From Streptococcus parasanguinis (GTDB lineage: Bacteria > Bacillota > Bacilli > Lactobacillales > Streptococcaceae): a DNA stretch of 64,000 bases. The stretch spans positions 16,200-80,199 of the forward strand of contig NZ_CABFMD010000002.1 of assembly GCF_901875555.1 (NCBI RefSeq), read 5' to 3'. The translations under genes were made by a program, and so were the position numbers. Below the pieces are notes generated by a model. The model did not search any database, was not told the origin of the DNA, and worked only from the letters and a program-made list of their open reading frames with translations. Of the stretch, positions 8,162-18,461 are shown in pieces. Each line of letters starts with the position of its first letter. Position 1 is the stretch's first letter.

Positions 8162-9085
8162 ATGAATCGAATGAAATATCTAAAGGCCCTCAGCTTTCGA
8201 ACTAAGGTGATTATGGGTTTAGCTTTGTTAGCTCTCTTTGCCTCCTCAGCTTATTCCTACGCCTGGCCTAAATATGTTCAGTGGAAGGAAGACCATGAAG
8301 TACAGATTGTTAAAACAAAGGTTGAAAGAATAGAAACTTTTGGATCTCAGAATCGCTATGTTTTTCATAAGACAAGTAGACCTAATGGTTCATATGTTTT
8401 ATCTAATCATTTTGTTACAAAGAATGCTAAATTTGTAGGCAGAGGATCTAATCAGCCGGTTGAATTATCATTTGATGTCTATGATCTTAATCATTTGAAG
8501 AATCCACCGAAAAAGATTGATGTGGTCAAACTTTTACAAACCTATGATCAGAGATACAAACTGGACTTTCAGGCAAGAAGAGGATATTCGGATAATGGTA
8601 GAGATTATATGGTTCTTTCTTTGGTAAATAAGGAAAACGATAAAGATAAGAAAGAAGTTGCTTTAGATTTAGAAAGTGAGAAGATTATGCGGGCACTTTC
8701 TGAAGATAAGACGGAAACTAAATGGATCCCCTTTTCGTTTTCTTACACCAATCTAGACGACATAACTACTGAGTATGGTTTTATAAGTTATTATGATTTA
8801 TCATATAATGAAGATGATGACGGTAGAAAGAATACTAATCTAAATTTTCTAAAGGAATACCCTAGTTACTATAAAGATATGAAAGGGTTAGCTAGAGTAG
8901 AAGTTAGACAAGGAGACTACAATGATCCGGAAGCTATTTTCCAAGATATGCGCCATTGGTTTGCGCCAGTTGGTCAGGATAAATTAGATGTTATTGCAAC
9001 AGATCCAAAGACAAATGAGCAAACTCCGATCAATACGTATCAGGAATACAAGGAGTGGTACGAAACACATCGAGATCACTTATAG
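8162..9085 (+). CDS. Membrane-anchored hypothetical protein, paralogue of the 4288 pseudogene
   Basis: 307 aa with a membrane helix at about residues 14-34 and a large extracytoplasmic domain rich in K, D and Y. The start ATG is preceded by TAGGAG. Total length and the order of short matching blocks (YDLN...KKIDVVKLL; LDLESEK; FLKEYPSYYK) parallel the broken gene at 4288-5208. No catalytic motif or lipobox is visible. As the last gene of the island it may protect the cell surface, like the anchored immunity proteins of LXG toxin loci; that is inference from context only. Confidence 0.7.
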   Translation: MNRMKYLKALSFRTKVIMGLALLALFASSAYSYAWPKYVQWKEDHEVQIVKTKVERIETFGSQNRYVFHKTSRPNGSYVLSNHFVTKNAKFVGRGSNQPVELSFDVYDLNHLKNPPKKIDVVKLLQTYDQRYKLDFQARRGYSDNGRDYMVLSLVNKENDKDKKEVALDLESEKIMRALSEDKTETKWIPFSFSYTNLDDITTEYGFISYYDLSYNEDDDGRKNTNLNFLKEYPSYYKDMKGLARVEVRQGDYNDPEAIFQDMRHWFAPVGQDKLDVIATDPKTNEQTPINTYQEYKEWYETHRDHL

Positions 9086-9117
9086 TTTTTAGAATTTTAA
9101 CAGTTAGGACAGAACAC

Positions 9118-9843
9118 ATGCAGTATTATTTTATTGGTGGCCTAGGTAGCAATTGCTACCATCTGGCGCCACTTATCGATGAGCTCGGCTTTCTGGTAAC
9201 CTTTCTAGATCCCTACAGGGAAATGATTCAGACAGAAAAAGAGCTTCGTGCTTGGTTTCAAGGTCAGATTGGGCAAGCTGAAGAGATCTGTTTATTGGGG
9301 CATTCTTTGGGGGGAGATTTGGCTCGTTGTCTGGCTGCAGCGTTCCCTCAGATAAAGGCTCTGATTCTCTTGGATGGGGGCTATCTGGATATGGAAAAGA
9401 TCCTGCCTTTGGAGGAAGAACTAGAGGGTACATCGTCCTTCATGCAGCAGCAAGTCTTTTCGACATTGGAAGAAGCCGTGTTAGCAGAATTCGGTGATGG
9501 AGCAGATCCTACGCCTATAGCGCGAAAAGCAGTAGAGGCTAGTTATCGCTGGAATCCAGCGAGTGAACAATATGAATTAAATCTGGATCTAGAAAAGGTC
9601 TTGGCCTTATTGCGTCTACGGCGTCAGATCAAGGCTGACCAGATTTCACTTTCGGACAAGCCCGTCCTCTTTATTGGCCCTCGATACCAAGAAGAACCTG
9701 AATGGAGGAAAGCAGCTCTGAATCAACTTGATCCCAAGATCCAGCAAGTCTTGCTAGAAGGCTTGGGGCACGAACTGTATACAGAGGCGCCAGAAATTGT
9801 AGCTAGAGAAGTCAACAATTGGCTCCAAAATGTTCATAAATAG
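9118..9843 (+). CDS. Alpha/beta-hydrolase family protein
   Basis: 241 aa hydrolase. The nucleophile elbow GHSLGG and a C-terminal catalytic histidine in GLGHELYTEAPE are visible; FIGPRYQEEPEW precedes the histidine as expected. Substrate unknown. ATG 9118 gives MQYYFIGGLGSN, the natural first beta strand; an upstream in-frame start at 9055 would overlap the previous gene and add an unrelated tail. A terminator follows at 9844, and guaC has its own promoter, so the gene ends a unit. Confidence 0.85.
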   Translation: MQYYFIGGLGSNCYHLAPLIDELGFLVTFLDPYREMIQTEKELRAWFQGQIGQAEEICLLGHSLGGDLARCLAAAFPQIKALILLDGGYLDMEKILPLEEELEGTSSFMQQQVFSTLEEAVLAEFGDGADPTPIARKAVEASYRWNPASEQYELNLDLEKVLALLRLRRQIKADQISLSDKPVLFIGPRYQEEPEWRKAALNQLDPKIQQVLLEGLGHELYTEAPEIVAREVNNWLQNVHK

Positions 9844-9875
9844 AACCTGTTCCTCTTTTTGAAACAGGTTTTTAT
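9844..9875 (+). terminator. Terminator after the alpha/beta hydrolase
   Basis: AACCTGTT (9844-9851) / AACAGGTT (9863-9870) hairpin followed by a T run. Confidence 0.8.
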
Positions 9876-9916
9876 CTTGTAATTTCCGAACGTTTTTTCC
9901 TATAAAATCATTCCCA

Positions 9917-9945
9917 TTGCATTAGGTCCGTATCTTTGGTATAAT
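9917..9945 (+). promoter_or_regulatory. guaC promoter
   Basis: TTGCAT (9917-9922), 17-bp spacer, perfect TATAAT (9940-9945). The leader of about 75 nt contains a small perfect hairpin ATGCGC-TT-GCGCAT (9975-9988). Confidence 0.8.
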
Positions 9946-10025
9946 CTATCAAGGAAACGTCAAGAGACGTAGCGATGCGCTTGCGCATAGGTAGGTCAGT
10001 TTTTAGAAAAGAGATTTTTCAATCT

Positions 10026-11009
10026 ATGTTAAATGAATTTCCTATTTTCGACTATGAAGATATCCAGTTGATTCCCAACAAATGTATCATCAATAGCCGT
10101 TCTGAGGCGGATACGACCGTTCAGTTTGGCAATCATACCTTTAAACTTCCTGTTGTGCCGGCCAATATGCAGACTATTCTAGATGAGGATGTAGCAGAAC
10201 AGTTGGCGCGTGGTGGATACTTCTACATCATGCACCGGTTTGACGAAGCAGGTCGGATTCCCTTTGTCAAACGAATGCACGATCAAGGCTTGATTGCTTC
10301 GATTTCGGTCGGTGTTAAGGAATATGAGTATGACTTTGTGAGTCAATTAAAGGCAGATGCACCCGAGTACATCACCATTGATATCGCCCACGGCCATGCG
10401 GATAGTGTGATTCGGATGATCCATCACATTAAGAAAGAATTGCCAGGTACCTTTGTCATTGCTGGAAATGTCGGCACCCCTGAAGCTGTCCGTGAATTAG
10501 AAAATGCGGGAGCTGATGCGACCAAGGTCGGGATCGGTCCTGGTAAGGTTTGTATCACAAAGGTTAAGACTGGATTTGGTACAGGTGGTTGGCAATTAGC
10601 AGCTCTACGCTGGTGCTCAAAAGCGGCGCGCAAGCCGATCATTGCGGACGGTGGAATTCGGACCAATGGTGATATTGCCAAATCCATTCGTTTTGGGGCT
10701 TCTATGGTCATGATCGGTTCGCTTTTTGCAGGCCATATTGAAAGTCCTGGTAAAACGGTAGAGATCGACGGTGAGTCTTTCAAAGAGTACTATGGATCCG
10801 CTTCAGAGTACCAAAAAGGTGCTTATAAGAATGTCGAGGGTAAGAAAATTTTATTACCTGCTAAGGGGCATCTCCAAGATACCTTGACAGAAATGGAGCA
10901 AGATTTGCAAAGTTCGATCTCGTATGCAGGAGGCCGGAAATTAGCGGATCTGAAGCACGTCGACTATGTGATCGTGAAGAATTCTATCTGGAATGGCGAT
11001 GCACACTAA
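10026..11009 (+). CDS. guaC: GMP reductase
   Basis: Converts GMP to IMP with NADPH, returning guanine nucleotides to the purine pool. 327 aa, as in other streptococci, with the TIM-barrel IMPDH/GMPR signature: GNVGTPEAV, then [13 protein letters not shown] with the catalytic cysteine, then [12 protein letters not shown]. The start is set at 10026 ([19 protein letters not shown]), the conserved N-terminus; an ATG 51 nt earlier only adds unrelated residues translated from the leader hairpin. The gene lies directly ahead of a guanine riboswitch controlling xpt-pbuX, so interconversion and salvage genes are adjacent. Confidence 0.95.
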   Translation: MLNEFPIFDYEDIQLIPNKCIINSRSEADTTVQFGNHTFKLPVVPANMQTILDEDVAEQLARGGYFYIMHRFDEAGRIPFVKRMHDQGLIASISVGVKEYEYDFVSQLKADAPEYITIDIAHGHADSVIRMIHHIKKELPGTFVIAGNVGTPEAVRELENAGADATKVGIGPGKVCITKVKTGFGTGGWQLAALRWCSKAARKPIIADGGIRTNGDIAKSIRFGASMVMIGSLFAGHIESPGKTVEIDGESFKEYYGSASEYQKGAYKNVEGKKILLPAKGHLQDTLTEMEQDLQSSISYAGGRKLADLKHVDYVIVKNSIWNGDAH

Positions 11010-11014
11010 TTCAG

Positions 11015-11081
11015 TTACTTATTTATTTCACGAATGGGCGTGATGTTTCTACAAGGTGCCGGAACACCTAACAATAAGTAA
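11015..11081 (+). promoter_or_regulatory. Guanine (purine) riboswitch aptamer
   Basis: Three-way junction with P1 TTACTTATT/AATAAGTAA (11015-11023 / 11073-11081), P2 TCACG/CGTGA (11028-11032 / 11039-11043), P3 AGGTG/CACCT (11054-11058 / 11065-11069), the conserved J2/3 GTTTCTAC, and loops that match purine aptamers (ATGG and CCGGAA). The specificity base just before the P1 3' strand is C (11072), which predicts guanine/hypoxanthine rather than adenine. It controls xpt-pbuX through the terminator at 11114. Confidence 0.9.
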
Positions 11082-11113
11082 GTCGGGATTATTTCTCTTC
11101 CTAGAGAGATTTC

Positions 11114-11137
11114 AAGGCTTGCTTAGCAGGCCTTTTT
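11114..11137 (+). terminator. Riboswitch-controlled terminator before xpt
   Basis: 9-bp stem AAGGCTTGC / GCAGGCCTT (11114-11122 / 11126-11134, one G-T pair) with a TTA loop and a T run. As the expression platform it should form when guanine is bound. Confidence 0.85.
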
Positions 11138-11181
11138 GTGTTTTGTGAATGAGTAGAGGAGTGTTTAAAGTAGGAGGAAGT

Positions 11182-11763
11182 ATGAAATTACTGGAAGAAC
11201 GCATCTTAAAAGATGGCAATGTTTTAGGGGAAAATATCCTCAAGGTGGATTCCTTTTTGACCCACCAAGTGGATTTCAAATTGATGAAGGAAATTGGTCA
11301 TACCTTTGCGGATCATTTCAAAGACGCTGGTATCACCAAAGTTGTGACCATTGAAGCATCTGGGATTGCGCCTGCTCTTTATGTAGCAGAAGCGCTGGAT
11401 GTTCCCATGATCTTTGCTAAGAAAGCGAAAAATATCACCATGAATGAGGGCATCTTGACGGCTGAGGTTTATTCCTTTACCAAGCAAGTCACCAGCACCG
11501 TTTCGATTGCGGGTAAATTCTTGGATCCAGCAGATAAGGTCTTGATCATTGATGATTTCCTTGCGAATGGCCAGGCGGCTAAAGGCTTGATCCAAATCAT
11601 CGAACAAGCGGGTGCTAAAGTGGAAGCCATTGGAATTGTGATTGAGAAATCCTTCCAAGATGGTCGAGGATTGTTAGAAGACTTGGGATATCCTGTGGTA
11701 TCTCTTGCGCGTTTGGATCGTTTTGAAAACGGTCAGGTTGTATTTAAGGAGGCAGACATCTAA
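11182..11763 (+). CDS. xpt: Xanthine phosphoribosyltransferase
   Basis: Salvages xanthine (and guanine) to XMP/GMP using PRPP. 193 aa; the PRPP-binding loop [13 protein letters not shown] is clear. ATG 11182 is chosen for the TAGGAGGA site just upstream (11171-11178) and because [12 protein letters not shown] is the family N-terminus; an in-frame ATG at 11149 lacks a comparable site. The stop overlaps the pbuX start by one base. Expression is under the guanine riboswitch. Confidence 0.95.
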   Translation: MKLLEERILKDGNVLGENILKVDSFLTHQVDFKLMKEIGHTFADHFKDAGITKVVTIEASGIAPALYVAEALDVPMIFAKKAKNITMNEGILTAEVYSFTKQVTSTVSIAGKFLDPADKVLIIDDFLANGQAAKGLIQIIEQAGAKVEAIGIVIEKSFQDGRGLLEDLGYPVVSLARLDRFENGQVVFKEADI

Positions 11764-13022
11764 TGCAAAAGCAAGAAAGCCATTCGCAAGCGGCTATTTT
11801 AGGCTTGCAACATTTATTAGCCATGTATTCGGGATCTATTCTGGTGCCGATCATGATCGCGGGAGCCTTGGGCTATAACGCTCATCAGCTAACTTACCTC
11901 ATTTCTACAGATATCTTCATGTGTGGGGTAGCGACTTTCCTTCAAGTCCAGCTCAATAAGTACTTTGGGATCGGTCTTCCGGTTGTCCTTGGGGTTGCCT
12001 TCCAGTCCGTGGCACCTCTCAGTATGATCGGAGCTAGCCATGGTAGTGGTGCCATGTTTGGTGCCTTGATTGTTTCAGGGCTTTATGTCATCCTTGTCTC
12101 TGGTTTCTTTTCAAAGATTGCCAACCTCTTCCCATCGATCGTGACGGGGTCGGTCATTACGACCATTGGTTTGACCTTGATTCCTGTAGCGATTGGAAAC
12201 ATGGGAAATAATGCAGCCAAACCAACCGTTCAAAGCTTGATCTTGGCCTTGATTACGATTCTCATTATCTTGGTTGTCAATATCTATACGACAGGCTTTA
12301 TCAAATCCATCTCTATTTTGATAGGGTTAATCGTAGGGACAGCTATTGCGGCCTCTATGGGCTTGGTGGATTTCACACCGGTATCGCAAGCACCAGTGGT
12401 TCACGTTCCAACACCATTCTTCTTTGGAGCTCCTAAGTTTGAAATCACTTCAATCTTAATGATGTGTATCATCGCTACAGTTTCTATGGTGGAATCAACA
12501 GGGGTTTATCTTGCCCTTTCAGATATTACCAAAGATCCGATTGATAGCACGCGCCTCCGTAATGGCTATCGTGCTGAAGGGTTGGCCGTTCTTCTCGGTG
12601 GTATCTTCAATACCTTCCCTTACACTGGATTCTCACAAAACGTTGGTTTAGTGAAATTGTCTGGTATCAAGACCCGTCTTCCAATCTACTACGCAGCCGG
12701 TTTCCTCGTTCTTCTTGGTCTCCTTCCTAAGTTTGGAGCTTTGGCGCAAATCATCCCAAGCCCAGTTCTTGGTGGAGCGATGCTGGTCATGTTTGGTTTT
12801 GTATCTATTCAGGGGATGCAGATCCTTGCGCGTGTTGATTTTGAGCACAATGAGCACAATTTCCTCATCGCAGCTGTATCGATTGCTGCTGGGGTTGGCT
12901 TGAACAACAGCACGCTCTTTAACGGCCTTCCAACTGGATTCCAAATGTTCTTTGCAAACGGAATCGTGGTCGCAAGTGTCTTGGCGATTATTCTCAATGC
13001 AATTTTGAATCGCAATAAATAA
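11763..13022 (+). CDS. pbuX: Xanthine permease, NCS2 family
   Basis: Membrane transporter importing xanthine and related purines with protons. 419 aa with about 12-14 hydrophobic segments and the NCS2 signatures (LQHLLAMYSGSILVPIMIAGALG near the start; TVSMVESTGVYLALSDIT and FNTFPYTGFSQNVGLV in the middle). Translationally coupled to xpt (TAATG), with AAGGAGG inside the xpt end. A strong terminator follows. Confidence 0.95.
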   Translation: MQKQESHSQAAILGLQHLLAMYSGSILVPIMIAGALGYNAHQLTYLISTDIFMCGVATFLQVQLNKYFGIGLPVVLGVAFQSVAPLSMIGASHGSGAMFGALIVSGLYVILVSGFFSKIANLFPSIVTGSVITTIGLTLIPVAIGNMGNNAAKPTVQSLILALITILIILVVNIYTTGFIKSISILIGLIVGTAIAASMGLVDFTPVSQAPVVHVPTPFFFGAPKFEITSILMMCIIATVSMVESTGVYLALSDITKDPIDSTRLRNGYRAEGLAVLLGGIFNTFPYTGFSQNVGLVKLSGIKTRLPIYYAAGFLVLLGLLPKFGALAQIIPSPVLGGAMLVMFGFVSIQGMQILARVDFEHNEHNFLIAAVSIAAGVGLNNSTLFNGLPTGFQMFFANGIVVASVLAIILNAILNRNK

Positions 13023-13035
13023 TTATTTCAAATTT

Positions 13036-13065
13036 ACCGAAGTTCCTTGGATCTTCGGTTTTTTG
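13036..13065 (+). terminator. Terminator after xpt-pbuX
   Basis: ACCGAAG (13036-13042) / CTTCGGT (13053-13059) followed by six T residues. Confidence 0.85.
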
Positions 13066-13134
13066 ACTTTTAAGGAAACATATAGTAGAGTGGAAGAGGA
13101 GAAAATTTTTTTTGATGAGAAGAGAGTTAGAATC

Positions 13135-14472
13135 ATGTATTTAACCTATCACTTTAAAGAACGCCTGCGCTTGTTTATAAGCTTATTTTTACCGATTTTG
13201 ATTTACCAATTGGCCAATTATTCTGCTAGTTTTGTTGATACAGCCATGACAGGTCAGTACCGGACCCTTGATTTGGCTGGGGTTTCTACAGCTACCAGTC
13301 TGTGGAATCCATTTTTTACTTTCCTGACCGGGATTGTCTCTGCTCTGACACCGATTGTTGGGCATCACTTAGGCAAGGGAAATAAAGAACGGATTGCTGG
13401 CGATTTTTACCAATTCCTCTATATGTCATTTGCGATGGCCATTCTCTTAATAGGCTTTGTCTGGGGGATTGCGCCAATGATTCTCAAGCAGATCGGCTTA
13501 GAAAATGTTGTTGCTCAAATAGCCATTCGCTACTTATATTTCCTTTCTCTAGGAATCTTACCCTTGTTGCTCTTTAGTATCGTGCGGACCTTCCTTGATA
13601 CCTTGGGCATGACACGACTATCCATGTACTTGATGCTCTTGCTTTTGCCTCTCAATGCCTGTTTTAACTACATCCTGATCTATGGGGCATTTGGTTTTCC
13701 TGAGATGGGAGGAGCGGGAGCAGGTCTTGGAACCTCTCTGGCCTACTGGGTCTTACTGGCTATTGCAGTTTTGATCTTGTGCAAGCACCCTAAGGTAGCA
13801 CCTTTCCAATTGTGGAAGTCGCAACCTTATGATTTTAAAGGGATGAAAGAAGTATTGCGCCTTGGGCTTCCAATCGGTGGAATTGTTTTTGCAGAAGTCA
13901 TCATCTTCTCGCTGGTTGGCCTGTTAATGGCAAAATTCCCATCACTCACTATTGCTAGTCACCAATCGGCCATGAATTTTTCTACCCTGATGTATGCCTT
14001 TCCGATGAGTATCTCAAGCACCATGGCCATTATCGTGTCTTACGAACTGGGAGCTGGAAGACCAGAAGTTGTCAAACAATATTGCAGATTGGGCCGCCTG
14101 ACAGCCTTTGGCTTTGCCATTGTCACTCTTGTCTTTCTTTATACCTTCCGTTTCCAACTGGCAGGTCTATACGGCAAGGATCCAGTCTTTGTGCAACAAA
14201 CTGCAATTTTCATGACCTATAGTCTCTTTTTCCAAGTAGCTGATACCTTTGCAGCACCCCTTCAAGGGATTTTGCGGGGTTATAAGGATACAACCGTTCC
14301 ATTCTTATTAGGAGTTTTTAGCTATTGGTGTATTTCTATTCCTTTAGGGATTTTCCTTGATCATGTGACCAACCTTGGTCCCTATGCCTATTGGATTGGT
14401 CTTATTTCTAGCCTTGTCGTGAGTGGTATTTGTTACCAGATGCGACTATGGCAGATTCAAAAAAAATACTAG
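13135..14472 (+). CDS. MATE-family multidrug/Na+ exporter
   Basis: Twelve-TM MATE transporter of 445 aa, exporting drugs or cationic compounds against Na+ or H+. Diagnostic stretches are FVDTAMTGQYRTLDLAGVS near the N-terminus and PLQGILRGYKDTTVPF near the C-terminus. An in-frame ATG at 13063 would add 24 charged residues unlike the family; MYLTYHFKERLRLF at 13135 matches the usual MATE beginning. It stands alone between two terminators. The substrate cannot be told from sequence. Confidence 0.88.
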   Translation: MYLTYHFKERLRLFISLFLPILIYQLANYSASFVDTAMTGQYRTLDLAGVSTATSLWNPFFTFLTGIVSALTPIVGHHLGKGNKERIAGDFYQFLYMSFAMAILLIGFVWGIAPMILKQIGLENVVAQIAIRYLYFLSLGILPLLLFSIVRTFLDTLGMTRLSMYLMLLLLPLNACFNYILIYGAFGFPEMGGAGAGLGTSLAYWVLLAIAVLILCKHPKVAPFQLWKSQPYDFKGMKEVLRLGLPIGGIVFAEVIIFSLVGLLMAKFPSLTIASHQSAMNFSTLMYAFPMSISSTMAIIVSYELGAGRPEVVKQYCRLGRLTAFGFAIVTLVFLYTFRFQLAGLYGKDPVFVQQTAIFMTYSLFFQVADTFAAPLQGILRGYKDTTVPFLLGVFSYWCISIPLGIFLDHVTNLGPYAYWIGLISSLVVSGICYQMRLWQIQKKY

Positions 14473-14482
14473 GTATCCTAAA

Positions 14483-14516
14483 AAAATCTACCAGAAAGTC
14501 AATCTGGTAGATTTTG
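14483..14516. terminator. Bidirectional terminator between the MATE gene and the tautomerase
   Basis: 13-bp perfect stem AAAATCTACCAGA / TCTGGTAGATTTT (14483-14495 / 14503-14515) with A and T runs on both sides, serving the convergent genes. Confidence 0.85.
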
Positions 14517-14517
14517 T

Positions 14518-14700
14518 TTATTTAGTGCGCATTTCACCTTGAGGGAAGTAAGTTCCTTCAGGCATATCATTAATGATAACGTGAACAGCTGACTGAGGAG
14601 CGCCAGTATTGCGGACAACAGCCTCCGTTACTTCTTTAGCGAGGGCTTTCTTTTGTTCCAAAGTGCGTCCTTCAAATAGATCAATTCGTACAAATGGCAT
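14518..14700 (-). CDS. 4-oxalocrotonate tautomerase family protein
   Basis: 60-aa subunit of the tautomerase superfamily, which uses the amino-terminal proline (MPFVRIDLFEGRT) as general base after Met removal. An arginine near the middle of the chain (VVRNTG) and the usual length are present. AGGAGGT lies just upstream on the minus strand. It is one of the few minus-strand genes left of the terminus and diverges from tdk. The physiological substrate in streptococci is unknown. Confidence 0.9.
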   Translation of the reverse strand: MPFVRIDLFEGRTLEQKKALAKEVTEAVVRNTGAPQSAVHVIINDMPEGTYFPQGEMRTK

Positions 14701-14814
14701 GGGGCCACCTCCTAAATTTTTTATAGGACTATTTTATCACATTTTGGGATACAAAGGTTAGCAAAATTATGGTAAAATGATAATGGAACACATTTTAGAG
14801 AGAACAGAAGGAAA

Positions 14815-15399
14815 ATGGCACAATTATATTATAAATATGGGACCATGAACTCTGGGAAAACCATTGAGATTTTGAAGGTGGCCCATAATTATGAAGAGCA
14901 AGGTAAGAGCGTCGTCATCATGACCTCGGCAATCGATACCAGAGATGGAGTAGGAGTGGTTTCTAGCCGGATTGGTATGAAACGGGAAGCCGTTGCGATC
15001 GAAGACGAAACCGATATCTTTGGTTTTATTCAGAACCAAGCAATCAAACCTTACTGTGTCTTAATCGATGAAGCTCAGTTTTTGAAACGACACCATGTTT
15101 ATGACTTGGCTAGAGTTGTGGATGAACTGGATGTGCCTGTGATGGCTTTTGGCCTTAAAAATGATTTTCGAAATGAACTCTTTGAGGGGTCTAAACACCT
15201 CCTCTTGTTGGCAGACAAGATTGAGGAGATTAAGACCATCTGCCAATACTGTTCCCGCAAGGCGACCATGGTCTTGCGCACCCAAGCGGGTAAACCTGTC
15301 TACGATGGAGAACAAATCCAGATCGGTGGACATGAGACCTATATCTCGGTTTGCCGCAAGCATTATTTTAATCCGGACATACCATCCGAAAGCGTCTAG
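14815..15399 (+). CDS. tdk: Thymidine kinase
   Basis: Phosphorylates thymidine for dTTP salvage. 194 aa; P-loop GTMNSGKT, Walker B-like CVLIDEAQF with the catalytic glutamate, and a C-terminal zinc-binding set (CQYCSRKA ... CRKH) as in type II TK. First gene of the tdk-GNAT-prfA-prmC-tsaC-glyA run, an order conserved in streptococci. Confidence 0.96.
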   Translation: MAQLYYKYGTMNSGKTIEILKVAHNYEEQGKSVVIMTSAIDTRDGVGVVSSRIGMKREAVAIEDETDIFGFIQNQAIKPYCVLIDEAQFLKRHHVYDLARVVDELDVPVMAFGLKNDFRNELFEGSKHLLLLADKIEEIKTICQYCSRKATMVLRTQAGKPVYDGEQIQIGGHETYISVCRKHYFNPDIPSESV

Positions 15400-15420
15400 A
15401 ACGTTTTAGAGAGGATAAAA

Positions 15421-15900
15421 ATGTCTATTTGTTTAAAATATATTACAATAGAGAATTATTTTGACGTTTTAAATCTAGAAGTTCATCCAAACCAAAGGAA
15501 TTTTATTGCATCCAATTCCATTAGTTTAGCTGAAGCCTATGTTTATGATAAAAATGGTGATTTTATAGTTCCCTTAGCAGTTTATGATAAGGAAGCATTA
15601 ATTGGTTTTGTTATGATTGCCTATGACCAGAAAATTGGGATCAGCAAGGGAAATTACTTGTTATTTCGTTTTATGATCGATCAACGATTTCAAGGTTTAG
15701 GCTATTTTAAACCGATTATGGATGCAGTCATTGACTTTGTTTCTACAGAGCCAGCTGGAAAAGCAACAAGTCTTTGGTTATCTTATGAACCAGAAAATAA
15801 ACATGCAAGATCTTGCTATCTCCATTATGGATTTAAAGAAACTGGCCAAGTAATAGAAGACGAAATTGTAGCAATCTATGATCTAACAACCAAGAATTAA
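15421..15900 (+). CDS. GNAT-family N-acetyltransferase (diamine/spermidine acetyltransferase-like)
   Basis: 159-aa GNAT enzyme. The acetyl-CoA loop is visible as QRFQGLGY (Q-x-x-G-x-G/A), followed by LWLSYEPENKHARSCYLHYGF, the usual beta-5/alpha-4 region. The N-terminal VLNLEVHPNQRNFIASN resembles BltD/PaiA-type enzymes. Codon use is more AT-rich than in tdk and prfA, so it may be a later insertion into this conserved gene order. GAGAGGAT precedes the ATG. Confidence 0.85.
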   Translation: MSICLKYITIENYFDVLNLEVHPNQRNFIASNSISLAEAYVYDKNGDFIVPLAVYDKEALIGFVMIAYDQKIGISKGNYLLFRFMIDQRFQGLGYFKPIMDAVIDFVSTEPAGKATSLWLSYEPENKHARSCYLHYGFKETGQVIEDEIVAIYDLTTKN

Positions 15901-15909
15901 GGAGCAAAT

Positions 15910-16988
<1,079 letters not shown>

Positions 16989-16989
<1 letters not shown>

Positions 16990-17825
16990 TGTTGTTGGGA
17001 TCATTATTAGCCCAGTATGAAGACGCATTAATAGCCGTTGGAGAGGAAGCAGAAAGCCTCTCCTTCGCGTATCGAGATTTAAAAAACTGGACCTTTACAG
17101 ACTTTGTCCTTGCCTTGCAAAAAGAAGTGGAAGTAGAGGATCAGGCCTTGCTTCTATCCATCTTTGAGCAGTTGAAACATCACATCCCTGCCCAATATAT
17201 TATTGGGAGCGCAGAATTTTGTGGCCATGTTTTTACAGTTGATGAGCGCGTGCTGATTCCACGCCCAGAGACTGAGGAGTTGGTCGCTCTCATACTTGAG
17301 GAAAACGATGGGGAAGCCTTACGAGTTCTGGATATTGGAACGGGAAGTGGTGCCATTGCGATTAGCATAGCCCTTGCTAGACCTAACTGGCAGATTCAAG
17401 CTAGTGATGTGTCAGAGGAGGCCTTAGCCCTGGCTCAAGAAAATGCCCAGCAGTTAGAAGCAGTCGTTTCCTTTAAGTCTTCAGATGTACTAGATAATCT
17501 AGAAGGTCCCTATGACCTGATTGTGTCCAACCCTCCCTATATCTCGCGGGACGATGTAGAAGAAGTTGGAGCTAACGTTTTAGCCTCTGAACCCCACTTA
17601 GCTCTCTTCGCAGACCGTGATGGATATGCTATCTACGAAAAGATTGCCCGGCAAGCACCAAGTGTTTTAACACCAGAAGGAAAGATCTATCTAGAAATTG
17701 GCTATAAGCAAGGAAGCAAGGTAAAAGAGCTTTTTCAAGAGGCATTTCCCAACAAACAAGTTCGAGTTTTGAAAGACCAATTTGGACAAGATAGAATGGT
17801 AGTAGTAGACAATGGATTACATTGA
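16989..17825 (+). CDS. prmC: Release factor glutamine methyltransferase
   Basis: SAM-dependent methylase for the GGQ glutamine of RF1/RF2. 278 aa; SAM motif LDIGTGSGAIAIS and the catalytic NPPY (VSNPPYIS). N-terminal helical domain as in HemK/PrmC. Start shares one base with the prfA stop; the end overlaps the next gene by 14 nt. Confidence 0.96.
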
Positions 17826-18426
17826 TAAAGAATTAGAAGCAGGACGTGCGGTTATTCTGCCAACTGAAACAGTCTATGGTATTTTCGCTAAAGCTTTGGA
17901 TCAAGTGGCAGTTGATTATATTTACGAATTAAAACGTAGACCTAGAGAGAAAGCCCTGAATTTGAATGTGGCAGATGAAAAAGATATTCGAATTTATTCG
18001 AAAAATCAACCTAGCTATCTAACAAAACTGATTGAATCATTTTTACCTGGGCCTTTAACTATTATTCTTCAAGCAAATGAAAAGGTGCCTGACTGGATTC
18101 ATTCAGGAATGTCTACGGTTGGCTTTCGGATGCCAGCCCATCCAAAGACATTGGAATTAATTCGTAAATATGGTCCTTTAGTTGGTCCTTCTGCAAATCT
18201 ATCTGGACATGCTAGCGGAACAAAGTATGAAGCTATTGTAAAAGAATTTGATCAGGTAATTCCTGGCTTTGAGGATGATGACTTCTTGACAGGTCAAGAT
18301 TCAACTATTTTGGATATCTCTGGTTCCAAAGCGAGGATTTTGCGCCAAGGTTCGATTACAAAAGCTGACTTGCTTGCACAAGTGCCCGAACTTTCTTTTG
18401 AGGAAGATGACCTTCCTCTGTCATAA
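17812..18426 (+). CDS. L-threonylcarbamoyladenylate synthase (TsaC/YrdC type)
   Basis: Makes threonylcarbamoyl-AMP for the t6A37 modification of ANN-decoding tRNAs. 204 aa, so the short YrdC-domain form rather than full Sua5. Visible motifs: [13 protein letters not shown], the [11 protein letters not shown] ligand-binding loop, and VGPSANLSG. It overlaps prmC by 14 nt. Streptococcal annotations call it tsaC, sua5 or ywlC. Confidence 0.93.
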   Translation: MDYIDKELEAGRAVILPTETVYGIFAKALDQVAVDYIYELKRRPREKALNLNVADEKDIRIYSKNQPSYLTKLIESFLPGPLTIILQANEKVPDWIHSGMSTVGFRMPAHPKTLELIRKYGPLVGPSANLSGHASGTKYEAIVKEFDQVIPGFEDDDFLTGQDSTILDISGSKARILRQGSITKADLLAQVPELSFEEDDLPLS

Positions 18427-18461
18427 TGTATATAAAAAATTATTTAATAAGGAGTAGACCT

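Noticed and set aside
9975..10025. Longer N-terminus for guaC
   Set aside because: The extra codons translate the leader hairpin, and the conserved GuaC start is at 10026.
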